Shown here: in pieces, positions 8,840 to 15,998 of the stretch
How the letters are laid out: each line of letters opens with the position of its first letter
Numbering within the stretch: the first letter of the stretch is position 1
Assembly (NCBI GenBank): GCA_903891095.1
Contig: CAITDI010000088.1
Coordinates: forward strand, 1 to 64,000
Source: an uncultured bacterium
GTDB lineage: Bacteria > Planctomycetota > Phycisphaerae > Phycisphaerales > SM1A02
DNA: 64,000 nt
Direction: 5' to 3'
Translations under genes and position numbers: made by a program
Notes under the pieces: model-generated
The model's database searches: none
The model's input: only the letters and a program-made list of their open reading frames with translations
What the model was told of the DNA's origin: nothing

Positions 8840-9241
8840 CCGGCGTTCACTTTCCAGCTCTCGCGGCGTGCGTGCGTCGTATCCCGCGGTGCAAGCGGGA
8901 CCTCTGCGATTTCGCTGAAAATGCCGCGTATGCGTATCTTTCGTGCGCGACGGGGCTCTCGTGTAGTGCGATGCAATAGGCGAACCTGGATCGACGAAAT
9001 CCAGGGGGCACCGGACGACCGCATCGTGCAGGACGACTAGACCACATACTGACTCGTGCGTTTCCACAGGAAACGCGGATGGCGTTCGGCCGTGTGCCGA
9101 TCGCGCGGCCCGGCTCGCATGCGCTTTCGCATGCCTACCGAACCTCGTGGTCCCGCATGGATGCCGCGCGGTGTCCGCTGCCTGCGCCGCGCTCCGGATC
9201 TGCATGATGGCTCTAGGTACTCAACAATCGAGGACCGAAAG
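8840..9241 (+). promoter_or_regulatory. Promoter/leader region of haloperoxidase 2
   Basis: About 400 bp without a supported gene between the terminator and the second haloperoxidase. It holds a perfect 8-bp hairpin, GCGTTTCC-ACA-GGAAACGC, at 9058-9076, about 165 bp before the start codon and without a T-run. An in-frame extension of the downstream gene back to 9056 is open but lacks a signal-peptide logic, so the leader is more likely untranslated. An unrecognised regulatory RNA is possible. Confidence 0.35.
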
Positions 9242-11245
9242 ATGCAGTTCCTTTCACACACGGTGGCCAAGACGCTTCTCGCAGCAGCGGTGCTCTCGGC
9301 CAATGCAACGCTCGCATTCGCAGACCAATCGGTGGCACGGCAGTGGGACGAGACGCTCCTCGCGTCGATCCGCAAGGACACCCCGCGCCCGCCAGTCCAC
9401 GCCCGCAACCTCTTCCACGTTTCCGCCGCGATGTACGACGCGTGGGCCGCGTTCGACTCGACCACGAAGGGCTTCTACTTCCACGAGAAGATCGCCGCCA
9501 ACGACGTCGCGGCCGCACGCAACGAGGCCGTCTCGTACGCCGCGTACCGCGTGATGAAGTACCGCTTCGCCGCGAGCCCGAACATCGCGCTCATCACCTC
9601 GTACCTCGACGGCCGCATGGCCGCGCTCGGCTACTCGACCAGCGTGACCACGACCGTCGGCGATTCGCCGGCCGCCGTCGGCAACCGCGTCGCTGCGGCG
9701 GTCATCACGAGCTGCGCCAACGACGGTGCGCGTGAGCAGTTCAACTACTCGACGCCCGCCGGCACGCCTGGCCCTGTCAATCTGCCGCTGATCTTCGCGC
9801 TCGGTGGCAATCCCACGCTCAGCAACCCCAACCGCTGGCAGCCGCTCGCGTTCAGCTACACGCTCGACGCCAACGGCAATCCAGTCGCGGGTGGCATCCA
9901 AGGCCGGCTCGTTCCGTTCTGGAGCGGAGTGACGACCTTCGCGCTCACCAACGCCGATCGCGATCCGAATCGTCCTGGCGTGTACCTCAACGCGCCGGTC
10001 CCGCCGCAGATCAACGGCATCGGTGACGCCGCGTACCGCCTCGGACACGAGGATGTGATCCACAAGTCCGCGACGTTGTCACCTGACGACGGTGTCACTA
10101 TGGACATCGGGCCTTCCGCGATGGGCAACAACACGCTCGGCACCAACGATGGCAACGGCCGCGCGGTCAATCCCGTCACCGGCCAGCCTTACGGAGCGAA
10201 CGTCGTCAAGCGCGGCGACTGGACGCGCTGCCTCTCCGAGTTCTGGGCCGACGGTCCGACCTCGGCCACGCCGCCCGGCCACTGGAACGAGATCGCCAAC
10301 GCGGTCACCGACCATCCGCTCTTCCAGCGCCGCATGGGTGGCACCGGTCCGGTGCTCGATCCGCTCGAGTACGACATCAAGATGTACGTCACGCTCAACG
10401 GCGCGCTGCATGATGCCGCGATCACCGCGTGGGGCCTCAAGACCTACCACGACACGACCCGCCCGATCAGCGCGATCCGCTCGATGTGCGCGCTCGGTCA
10501 GTGCAGCAATCCGAAGCTTGCGTCGTACAACGTCAACGGCGTGCACCTGGAGCCTGGCGTGGTCGAGCTCATCACCGAGGCGACGACCGCACCCGGCGAG
10601 CGTCACGCTGCGCTCGCTGGCCACGAAGGCGAGATCGCCGTGCTCGCGTGGCCCGGCGCTCCGACCGACGCTGCCAACACCTACTCCGGTGTGCGCTGGG
10701 TCCTCGGCAAGAACTGGATGCCGTACCAGCGTCCGACGTTCGTGACGCCTGCGTTCGCCGGCTACGTCTCGGGTCACTCGACGTTCAGCCGCACGGCGGC
10801 CGAAGTCCTGACCGAGATCACGGGCAGCGAGTACTTCCCCGGCGGCATGGGTGCGTTCACCTGCACGCAGAACCAGTTCCTCGTGTTCGAGGATGGCCCG
10901 TCGGAGTCGATCTCGCTCCAGTGGGCGACCTACTACGACGCGGCGGACAACTCGGGCATCTCGCGTCTCTACGGTGGCATCCATCCGGACTTCGACGACT
11001 TCCCCGGCCGCGTGCTCGGCGCGCAGCTCGGTGCCAAGGCCTTCGCCAAGGCGACGGATCTCTTCGCGCCGGTCACCGCATGCCCGGCCGACTTCAACGC
11101 CGACCATGCGGTCGACGGAGCGGACATCGCGATGCTGCTTTCCGACTGGGGCGTCTCGGGCTCGACCCGCGACCTCACCGGCGACGGAACCGTGAACGGA
11201 GCCGACATCGCGGCACTGCTCTCGGGATGGGGCCTCTGCCCGTAA
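9242..11245 (+). CDS. Vanadium-dependent haloperoxidase with dockerin-like tail (paralogue 2)
   Basis: A 667-residue paralogue of the preceding gene with the same architecture: signal peptide (residues 1-26, ending L-A-F-A-D), PAP2/haloperoxidase domain, and two dockerin-like repeats at the end (D-F-N-A-D-H and D-L-T-G-D-G, each followed by a L-L-x-x-W-G segment). The vanadate-site residues are all present at identical positions: K400, R407-P408, S510-G511-H512, S574-R575, H581, D585. Almost equal length and collinear motifs show a tandem gene duplication without loss of active-site residues. The start is the ATG at 9242, preceded by GAGGA. A terminator on each side suggests monocistronic transcription. 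Confidence 0.85.
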   Translation: MQFLSHTVAKTLLAAAVLSANATLAFADQSVARQWDETLLASIRKDTPRPPVHARNLFHVSAAMYDAWAAFDSTTKGFYFHEKIAANDVAAARNEAVSYAAYRVMKYRFAASPNIALITSYLDGRMAALGYSTSVTTTVGDSPAAVGNRVAAAVITSCANDGAREQFNYSTPAGTPGPVNLPLIFALGGNPTLSNPNRWQPLAFSYTLDANGNPVAGGIQGRLVPFWSGVTTFALTNADRDPNRPGVYLNAPVPPQINGIGDAAYRLGHEDVIHKSATLSPDDGVTMDIGPSAMGNNTLGTNDGNGRAVNPVTGQPYGANVVKRGDWTRCLSEFWADGPTSATPPGHWNEIANAVTDHPLFQRRMGGTGPVLDPLEYDIKMYVTLNGALHDAAITAWGLKTYHDTTRPISAIRSMCALGQCSNPKLASYNVNGVHLEPGVVELITEATTAPGERHAALAGHEGEIAVLAWPGAPTDAANTYSGVRWVLGKNWMPYQRPTFVTPAFAGYVSGHSTFSRTAAEVLTEITGSEYFPGGMGAFTCTQNQFLVFEDGPSESISLQWATYYDAADNSGISRLYGGIHPDFDDFPGRVLGAQLGAKAFAKATDLFAPVTACPADFNADHAVDGADIAMLLSDWGVSGSTRDLTGDGTVNGADIAALLSGWGLCP

Positions 11246-11275
11246 GGAAGACCGACTACTTCTGAGTACCTGCGT

Positions 11276-11317
11276 GGAGGCGGTTCGACCGTGTGCGAGC
11301 CGCCTCCATTTATTTTT
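11276..11317. terminator. Intrinsic terminator between haloperoxidase 2 and pyrC
   Basis: GGAGGCGGTTCG and CGAGCCGCCTCC form a 12-bp stem with one G-T type mismatch and an 8-nt loop, followed by ATTTATTTTT. It serves the plus-strand gene and touches the stop codon of the convergent dihydroorotase gene. Confidence 0.75.
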
Positions 11318-12608
11318 AGGCGAGCTGGAAGCGCACTTCGCCCGCGAGGATCGTCGCGACCGCGCGGCCGCGCACGCGCCAGCCGTCGAACGGACAGTTG
11401 CGGCTCTTCGACGCGAACTTGGACACGTCGATCGTCCACTCGAGGTTCGGGTCGATCACGGTCACGTCGCCGGCCGAGCCTTCGCGCAGCGTGCCGATGC
11501 CGCGCGCGTCGAGTCCGCAGAGTTGCGCGGGCTTGTGCGTGATGAGCTCGATCAGCCGCGGCCAGCCTATGACGCCGTCGTCGATGAGCGCCTTCGCGTA
11601 GAGCGCGAGCGCGCAGTCGAGTCCGATGATGCCGAACGGCGCGCTGGCGAAATCGCGCGCCTTCTCGGCCGCGGTGTGCGGCGCGTGATCGGTGGCGAGG
11701 ACATCGATGGTGCCGTCGGCGACGGCTTCCTTGAGCTGCGCGATGTCGCGCGCGGAGCGCAGCGGGGGATTCATCTTGGCCTGGGTGTTGTAGCCAAGGC
11801 ACGCTTCGTCGGTGAGCAGCAGGTGGTGCGGGCTGACCTCGCCCGAGACCGGCAGGCCTTCGGCGCGCGCGCGACGGATGATCGCGGCGCTGCCGCCCGA
11901 CGAGAGATGCTGCGCGTGGTAGCGCGCGCGCGAGGCGCGGTCGAGGCGCACGTCGCGTTCGAGCATGATCTCCTCGGCTTCACGCGGCCAGGGCACGAGG
12001 CCAAGCCGCGTGGCGGTGGGGCCTTCGTTCATCACGCCGCCTTCGGACAGCTGCGCATCCTGGCAATGCTGCATGAACGTCTTGCCGAGCGAGGCGCAGA
12101 CCTCGAGCACGCGGCGCATCATCGCGGGGTTCGCGACTCCTTCGCCGTCGTCGCTGAATGCGACCGCGCCCGCCGCGGCCATCGCGGCCATCGGCGCGAG
12201 CTGCTCGCCCTTGCGTCCGACCGTCGCGGCGGCGACGACGAACACGCGCGCGCTCGAAGCTTCCTTCGCGGCCTGCTGCACGAAGCGCACGGTCGTCGTC
12301 GTGTCGATCGCGGGGACCGTGTTCGGCATGCAGCAGACGGTGGTAAAGCCGCCTGCGATCGCCGACGCGGTGCCGGTCTTGATCGTCTCCTTCGACTCGC
12401 CGCCCGGCTCGCGCAGGTGGACGTGCGGATCGACGAGTCCCGGCGCGATGATCTTGCCGCCGCAATCGATGCGGCGCGTGCCCGCGGGCACATCGATCGA
12501 ACCGCCCGGCGCGACGCGCGCGATGCGGCCGTCGGCGAGGAGCAGGTCGCCCTCGCGGTCGATGCCCTGCGAGGCGTCGATGATTCGGCCGCGGCTGAGG
12601 AGGAGCAT
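11316..12608 (-). CDS. pyrC: Dihydroorotase (class I type)
   Basis: Amidohydrolase-fold enzyme of about 430 residues that cyclises carbamoyl-aspartate to dihydroorotate in pyrimidine synthesis. Metal ligands are visible in DPHVHLREPGG (about residue 60), in EVSPHHLLL and in the Asp motif ATDHAPH. IIAPGLVDPHVHLREPG is the usual family signature. The ATG at 12608 gives a normal N-terminus (MLLLSRGRIID). An in-frame GTG at 12641 overlaps the stop of the upstream DUF4920 gene as GTGA and would add an odd SNHASNHASN repeat, so translation coupling is possible but I prefer 12608. It ends at a shared terminator facing the haloperoxidase. Confidence 0.88.
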   Translation of the reverse strand: MLLLSRGRIIDASQGIDREGDLLLADGRIARVAPGGSIDVPAGTRRIDCGGKIIAPGLVDPHVHLREPGGESKETIKTGTASAIAGGFTTVCCMPNTVPAIDTTTTVRFVQQAAKEASSARVFVVAAATVGRKGEQLAPMAAMAAAGAVAFSDDGEGVANPAMMRRVLEVCASLGKTFMQHCQDAQLSEGGVMNEGPTATRLGLVPWPREAEEIMLERDVRLDRASRARYHAQHLSSGGSAAIIRRARAEGLPVSGEVSPHHLLLTDEACLGYNTQAKMNPPLRSARDIAQLKEAVADGTIDVLATDHAPHTAAEKARDFASAPFGIIGLDCALALYAKALIDDGVIGWPRLIELITHKPAQLCGLDARGIGTLREGSAGDVTVIDPNLEWTIDVSKFASKSRNCPFDGWRVRGRAVATILAGEVRFQLA

Positions 12609-12637
12609 GTTGCTCGCGTGATTGCTCGCGTGGTTGC

Positions 12638-13207
12638 TCACTTGCTGGCGCCCTCGGTCGATGCCGCCGCCGCTGCGGGCGCCGGCTGAACCGGCGCCTC
12701 GAGGCCGCTGCCCGGCAGGATCACGGCCTGCGCGATGAACACCAGCGACTTCTCCGGCTGCGTGATCGCGTCGATCTCCGCCTGCGGCTTGCCCGCGTCG
12801 GCGGCGAGGTGCTTGAGCATCTCCACCGAATGCTCGGTGTAGGTCGCCTGTCCGATCGCATAGACCTTGCGGCCGCGCGCATTGCGCGGAACGAAGAACG
12901 CGTGGTCCTTGTTCATCACGCGCACCTTGAGGCCCGACGGTCCGGCGATCTCGAGCCAGCAGCCCATCGTGCGGCAGACGTCGGACACGGTGCCGCTGAG
13001 CACCACGAGCTCGGCGGTGTCGGCGTGTTCCTTGAGGTTCTCCGGCGTGACCTCGGGGTTGACGCCGCGGGTCGTCTCGACCGGAGTGCCGAAGGTGATC
13101 CAGCCTTGGTCGATGGCTTTCTGCGCGCGCGTCGGGTGCGTGCAGCCCGCGAGCAGCATGGCCGCGGCGGCGGAGCACATCACGACGGTGTGAAGTCGGT
13201 TGAACAT
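12638..13207 (-). CDS. DUF4920-type lipoprotein
   Basis: A 189-residue protein with a signal peptide and lipobox LLAGC (Cys at about 22), so probably lipid-anchored in the envelope. The middle part has the pattern of DUF4920: a beta-rich domain with the motif TVSDVCRTMGCWLEI, then VRVMNKDHAFFVPRN. The C-x5-C-W pair could bind a metal or form a disulfide. The C-terminus is Pro/Ala-rich. Its stop codon overlaps a possible GTG start of dihydroorotase, so both are probably co-transcribed, although no functional link is evident. TATCAT eight bases before the ATG suggests a leaderless transcript. Confidence 0.72.
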   Translation of the reverse strand: MFNRLHTVVMCSAAAAMLLAGCTHPTRAQKAIDQGWITFGTPVETTRGVNPEVTPENLKEHADTAELVVLSGTVSDVCRTMGCWLEIAGPSGLKVRVMNKDHAFFVPRNARGRKVYAIGQATYTEHSVEMLKHLAADAGKPQAEIDAITQPEKSLVFIAQAVILPGSGLEAPVQPAPAAAAASTEGASK

Positions 13208-13215
13208 GGGGCGGG

Positions 13216-13221
13216 ATGATA
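13216..13221 (-). promoter_or_regulatory. TATCAT, -10-like hexamer 8 nt before the DUF4920 start
   Basis: On the minus strand TATCAT precedes the ATG at 13207 by eight bases. It matches the TANNNT placement seen before other genes in this window. Confidence 0.45.
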
Positions 13222-13261
13222 GGAGAAGCGGCGTGCCGCTTCACACGCTGGGACAGCACGG

Positions 13262-13294
13262 AAAAACACAACGCCCGGCTTGCGCCGGGCGTTG
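13262..13294 (-). terminator. Rho-independent terminator for the Cys-rich lipoprotein gene
   Basis: CAACGCCCGGC and GCCGGGCGTTG form a perfect 11-bp stem with a four-base loop (13269-13294). Read on the minus strand it is followed by a TGTTTTT tract (13262-13268), so it ends the transcript of the small gene at 13428-13670. Confidence 0.75.
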
Positions 13295-13427
13295 TCGTTG
13301 ATGAGTTGGCTCACCCGAGTCTCGACTGGTTCAGGCGGTCCCGTTCAAGTGGTTCCGCAGGATCCGGCCAGACTCGTATCTCTATCGCGTGGAGCGTGGT
13401 TTGAGCCTCGCTCACGCGGGAAGAATC

Positions 13428-13670
13428 TCACTTGCCGGAGACCGGGCACTTGCCGGTGCACTCGCTCTTGGCGGTGCACTCAGACTTGCCGGAGACGGCG
13501 CCGGGGGCGGCAGCCGCGTCCTTCTTGGCAGCGCAGCACTCGGGGGTCTTCGCAGCGCAGCAGTCGGCCTTCTTGGCGCCGACGGCGCCCGGAGCGGCCG
13601 TGTTCTGGGTGCTGCTGCAGGCAGCGAGGAGGGCGGTGAGCGCGAGAGCAGCGAGGGTGGTGATCTTCAT
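13428..13670 (-). CDS. Small Cys-rich lipoprotein (80 aa)
   Basis: An 80-residue protein with a very good Shine-Dalgarno site (AAGGAG, 8 nt before the ATG). Residues 1-17 are a signal peptide and LLAAC makes Cys18 the lipidation site. The mature part is Ala/Lys-rich with paired cysteines CC (37-38) and CC (45-46), then Cys65, Cys71 and Cys75 in a repeat-like SECTAKSECTGKCPVSGK tail. Such spacing suggests metal binding or disulfides at the cell surface. I know no named family. It has its own terminator and is transcribed alone. Confidence 0.7.
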   Translation of the reverse strand: MKITTLAALALTALLAACSSTQNTAAPGAVGAKKADCCAAKTPECCAAKKDAAAAPGAVSGKSECTAKSECTGKCPVSGK

Positions 13671-13929
13671 GTGGTGATCTCCTTGAATGAGCCGGGCTCC
13701 ATGCCCGGCGATGTCCGCGTGTACGGACGGTTTGCGAATGCCCGCGACACGCGGGAGTTTGGCGATGCGACTCGTGCGGTCCGCCCGCCCGAGGCCCCGG
13801 TTCAGAAGCCTGTACCTGGGCGGGTCGAGATCGACCGACCGAGGCAGAAGCCTTGAAGGGTTCGCGAGTGTACAGGGCAACCTTGGCGCGGTTCTAGCCA
13901 CATGCACTGATTTGCTCGGTTATTCCTCC

Positions 13930-13935
13930 TAGATT
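13930..13935 (+). promoter_or_regulatory. TAGATT, -10-like hexamer 8 nt before uvrC
   Basis: TAGATT lies eight bases before the ATG at 13944 in a locally AT-rich patch (TTATTCCTCCTAGATT). The spacing suggests a leaderless uvrC mRNA. Confidence 0.5.
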
Positions 13936-13943
13936 GTGCGGGC

Positions 13944-15533
13944 ATGTTCCCGCCGCCTGACCCGACCGAGCCGCCAGAGTCCCCGAACCCGGGGGCTTTC
14001 AACACGGGGGCTTCAAACCCGGGGGCTTCAAACCCGGGGGCTTTCAACCCGGGGGCTTCAAACACGAATGACGCGGGTGCGGAACGGACAGGTGGCGAAG
14101 CGACGATCCCCGCCGACGAGTCGCGGACCGAGCGCCTCGCGCGCCTCCTTCGCAAGGCGCGCATGCTCCCCGACGTGCCCGGCGTGTACCTGATGAAGGA
14201 CTCCGCGGGCACCGTGCTCTACGTCGGCAAGGCCTCGATGCTGCCGAACCGCGTCTCGAGCTACTTCATTCCGTCCGCCGACCTTGGCGGGCGCAAGCAG
14301 CCGATGCTCGACGAGGTCGTGGACTTCGACTTCATCGCCTGCGAGGGCGAGTGGGAAGCGCTCCTCATGGAGGCGCGCCTCGTCAAGGACATCCACCCGC
14401 CGTACAACGACCGGCTGCAGGACGACAAGACGTTTCCGTATCTCGCGGTGACGATGCGCGACGACTTTCCCGGCGTGTACATCACGCGCAATCCTGCAGA
14501 CGAGCGCTTCAAGGGCGGGCGCATCTACGGGCCGTTCGTGTCGGTCGGCGCGCTGCGGCACGCGATGCAGCTGCTGCAGCGCGTCTTCAAGTACCGCACG
14601 TGCGAGCTCGAGATCATCGACGGCGATCCGAAGAACGCGCGCTTTCGCCCGTGCCTGCTCGCGGCGATCAACCAGTGCACGGCGCCGTGCGCGGCGCGGA
14701 TCTCGAAGGACGCGTATCGCGCGGATGTCGACCGGTTCATTCGCTTCCTCGGCTCAAAGCGCAGCGCGATGCTGCGCGAGATGCGCGAGGAGATGGAGTC
14801 GGCCAGCGCGCGGCTTGACTTCGAGCGCGCGGCCGTGCTGCGCGACCAGATCAAGGCGATCGAGAAGCTCGATGAGCGCGAGACGCGCGGCGACGATGCC
14901 GAGTACGACTGGCAGCCCGAGGCGACGGGCTTCGTGCAGGATCCAGTCGCCGGCGCGCGCAGCCTCGCGCGCGTGCTCGGCGCGGACGAGCCGATTCGCT
15001 GTCTCGAGGCGTTCGATATCGCGCACCTCGCCGGCGGCGAGACGGTCGCGTCGAAGGTGTGCTTCATCGACGGCAAGCCGTTCAAGGAGGGCTACCGCCG
15101 CTACAAGATCCAGACGGTGTCGAACGACGACTTCAAGGCGATGCGCGAGGTCATCAGCCGCCGGTTCCGCGAAGCGGGCGAGGGCGTGGAGCTGTATCCC
15201 GATCTCATCCTGATCGACGGCGGAATCGGACAGCTCAACGCGGCGCTCGAGGCATTCGCGCAGCTGCGCGTGCAGCCGCCGCGCGTCATCTCGCTCTCCA
15301 AGAAGGAGGAGTTGCTGCATGTGCCAGGCGTCGCAGAGCCGATCCGCTTGGGACGCGAGCATCTCGGGCTGAAGCTCTGCCAGGCGATCCGCGACGAGGC
15401 GCATCGTTTCGCGCAGCACTACCACCATCTCCTGCGCGAGAAGAGCCTGATGGGCGAGACCGCGCGTCAGGTGCGGAAGAAGCGCGCGATCAAGAAACTG
15501 CAGGACGAGAAGGACGCGGGCGGGGACGCGTGA
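13944..15533 (+). CDS. uvrC: UvrC-like excinuclease subunit, short form
   Basis: A 529-residue nucleotide-excision-repair nuclease. The GIY-YIG domain starts with PGVYLMKD...VLYVGKA (about 79-98). A Cys-containing segment RPCLLAAINQCTAPC follows, then the UVR domain (DFERAAVLRDQIKAI). The RNase H-like 5'-incision domain has IRCLEAFDIAHLAGGE, GYRRYKI and LILIDGGIGQLNAA. The protein ends soon after this domain and lacks the C-terminal helix-hairpin-helix pair of the roughly 610-residue E. coli enzyme. Residues 17-41 are encoded by five 15-bp tandem repeats (NPGAS/NPGAF) and have no counterpart in the family. The stop overlaps the GTG start of the DUF167 gene. Confidence 0.85.
   Translation: MFPPPDPTEPPESPNPGAFNTGASNPGASNPGAFNPGASNTNDAGAERTGGEATIPADESRTERLARLLRKARMLPDVPGVYLMKDSAGTVLYVGKASMLPNRVSSYFIPSADLGGRKQPMLDEVVDFDFIACEGEWEALLMEARLVKDIHPPYNDRLQDDKTFPYLAVTMRDDFPGVYITRNPADERFKGGRIYGPFVSVGALRHAMQLLQRVFKYRTCELEIIDGDPKNARFRPCLLAAINQCTAPCAARISKDAYRADVDRFIRFLGSKRSAMLREMREEMESASARLDFERAAVLRDQIKAIEKLDERETRGDDAEYDWQPEATGFVQDPVAGARSLARVLGADEPIRCLEAFDIAHLAGGETVASKVCFIDGKPFKEGYRRYKIQTVSNDDFKAMREVISRRFREAGEGVELYPDLILIDGGIGQLNAALEAFAQLRVQPPRVISLSKKEELLHVPGVAEPIRLGREHLGLKLCQAIRDEAHRFAQHYHHLLREKSLMGETARQVRKKRAIKKLQDEKDAGGDA
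13991..14065 (+). repeat. In-frame 15-bp tandem repeat in uvrC, five units
   Basis: Five units of GGGGGCTTCAAACCC, alternating with variants containing CTTTCAA, cover 75 bp. Each unit adds five residues (G-A-S/F-N-P), so changes in copy number keep the reading frame. Confidence 0.85.
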
Positions 15534-15829
15534 GCCTTCCGGCCTTCATGAACCTGCGTGGCGATGATCTCGAGATCCGCGTGAAGGCGGTGCCCGGTGC
15601 GAAGCGCGACGAGATCGCGGGACCGCTCGGAGATCGGCTGAAGATCCGCGTCGCGCAGCCGCCCGAGGGTGGACGCGCGAATGAGGCGATCCGCACGCTG
15701 CTGGCAAAGGCGCTTGCCGTCGGCGAACGCGACATCGAGCTCACGCAAGGGCCGACGAATCCGCAGAAGGTGTTTCGCGTGCGCGCGGGTGCGGCGCGTG
15801 CCGCGGAGTTCGCCGCGTCCCTCGCCTAA
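15530..15829 (+). CDS. DUF167 (YggU-family) protein
   Basis: A 99-residue protein of the small alpha/beta DUF167 family, with the conserved VKAVPGAKRDEI near the N-terminus and VAQPPEGGRANEAIRTLLAKAL, including the GxAN core, in the middle. Biochemical role unknown, conserved from bacteria to humans. The GTG at 15530 overlaps the uvrC stop (GTGA), so it is translationally coupled to uvrC. An internal ATG at 15548 is the alternative start. The 3' end is followed at once by a large palindrome. Confidence 0.82.
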   Translation: MSLPAFMNLRGDDLEIRVKAVPGAKRDEIAGPLGDRLKIRVAQPPEGGRANEAIRTLLAKALAVGERDIELTQGPTNPQKVFRVRAGAARAAEFAASLA

Positions 15830-15831
15830 CT

Positions 15832-15884
15832 GTGCACGGCACGTGCCGCGCAGTGCCAGGCACTGCATGGCACGTGCCGTGCAC
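15832..15884. repeat. 53-bp palindromic element, copy 1
   Basis: GTGCACGGCACGTGCC and its exact reverse complement enclose a 21-bp core that is itself palindromic (CAGTGCCAGGCACTG). It lies three bases after the DUF167 stop. No T-run follows, so it is more REP/BIME-like than a classic terminator, although it would form a very stable mRNA hairpin. Confidence 0.75.
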
Positions 15885-15939
15885 GATCTCCCCCACAACA
15901 AATCTCGGGTGTGCTGCGCCGAAAGCGCGCAGGTGTCAT

Positions 15940-15992
15940 GTGCGCGGCACGTGCCACCCAGTGCCAGGCACAGGGCGGCACGTGCCGTGCAC
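15940..15992. repeat. 53-bp palindromic element, copy 2
   Basis: Second copy of the element at 15832-15884, same length and same direction, with arms GTGCGCGGCACGTGCC and GGCACGTGCCGTGCAC and a related core. It ends seven bases from the ftsH stop. The two copies occupy the convergent gap between the uvrC operon and ftsH. Confidence 0.75.
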
Positions 15993-15998
15993 AGCGTT

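Noticed and set aside
9058-9076. Hairpin GCGTTTCC-ACA-GGAAACGC as a terminator
   Set aside because: No T-run on either strand. Kept only as a possible regulatory hairpin.
11276-11317. Hairpin as a riboswitch or RNA gene
   Set aside because: Simple stem followed by a T-run directly after a stop codon is sufficiently explained as a terminator.
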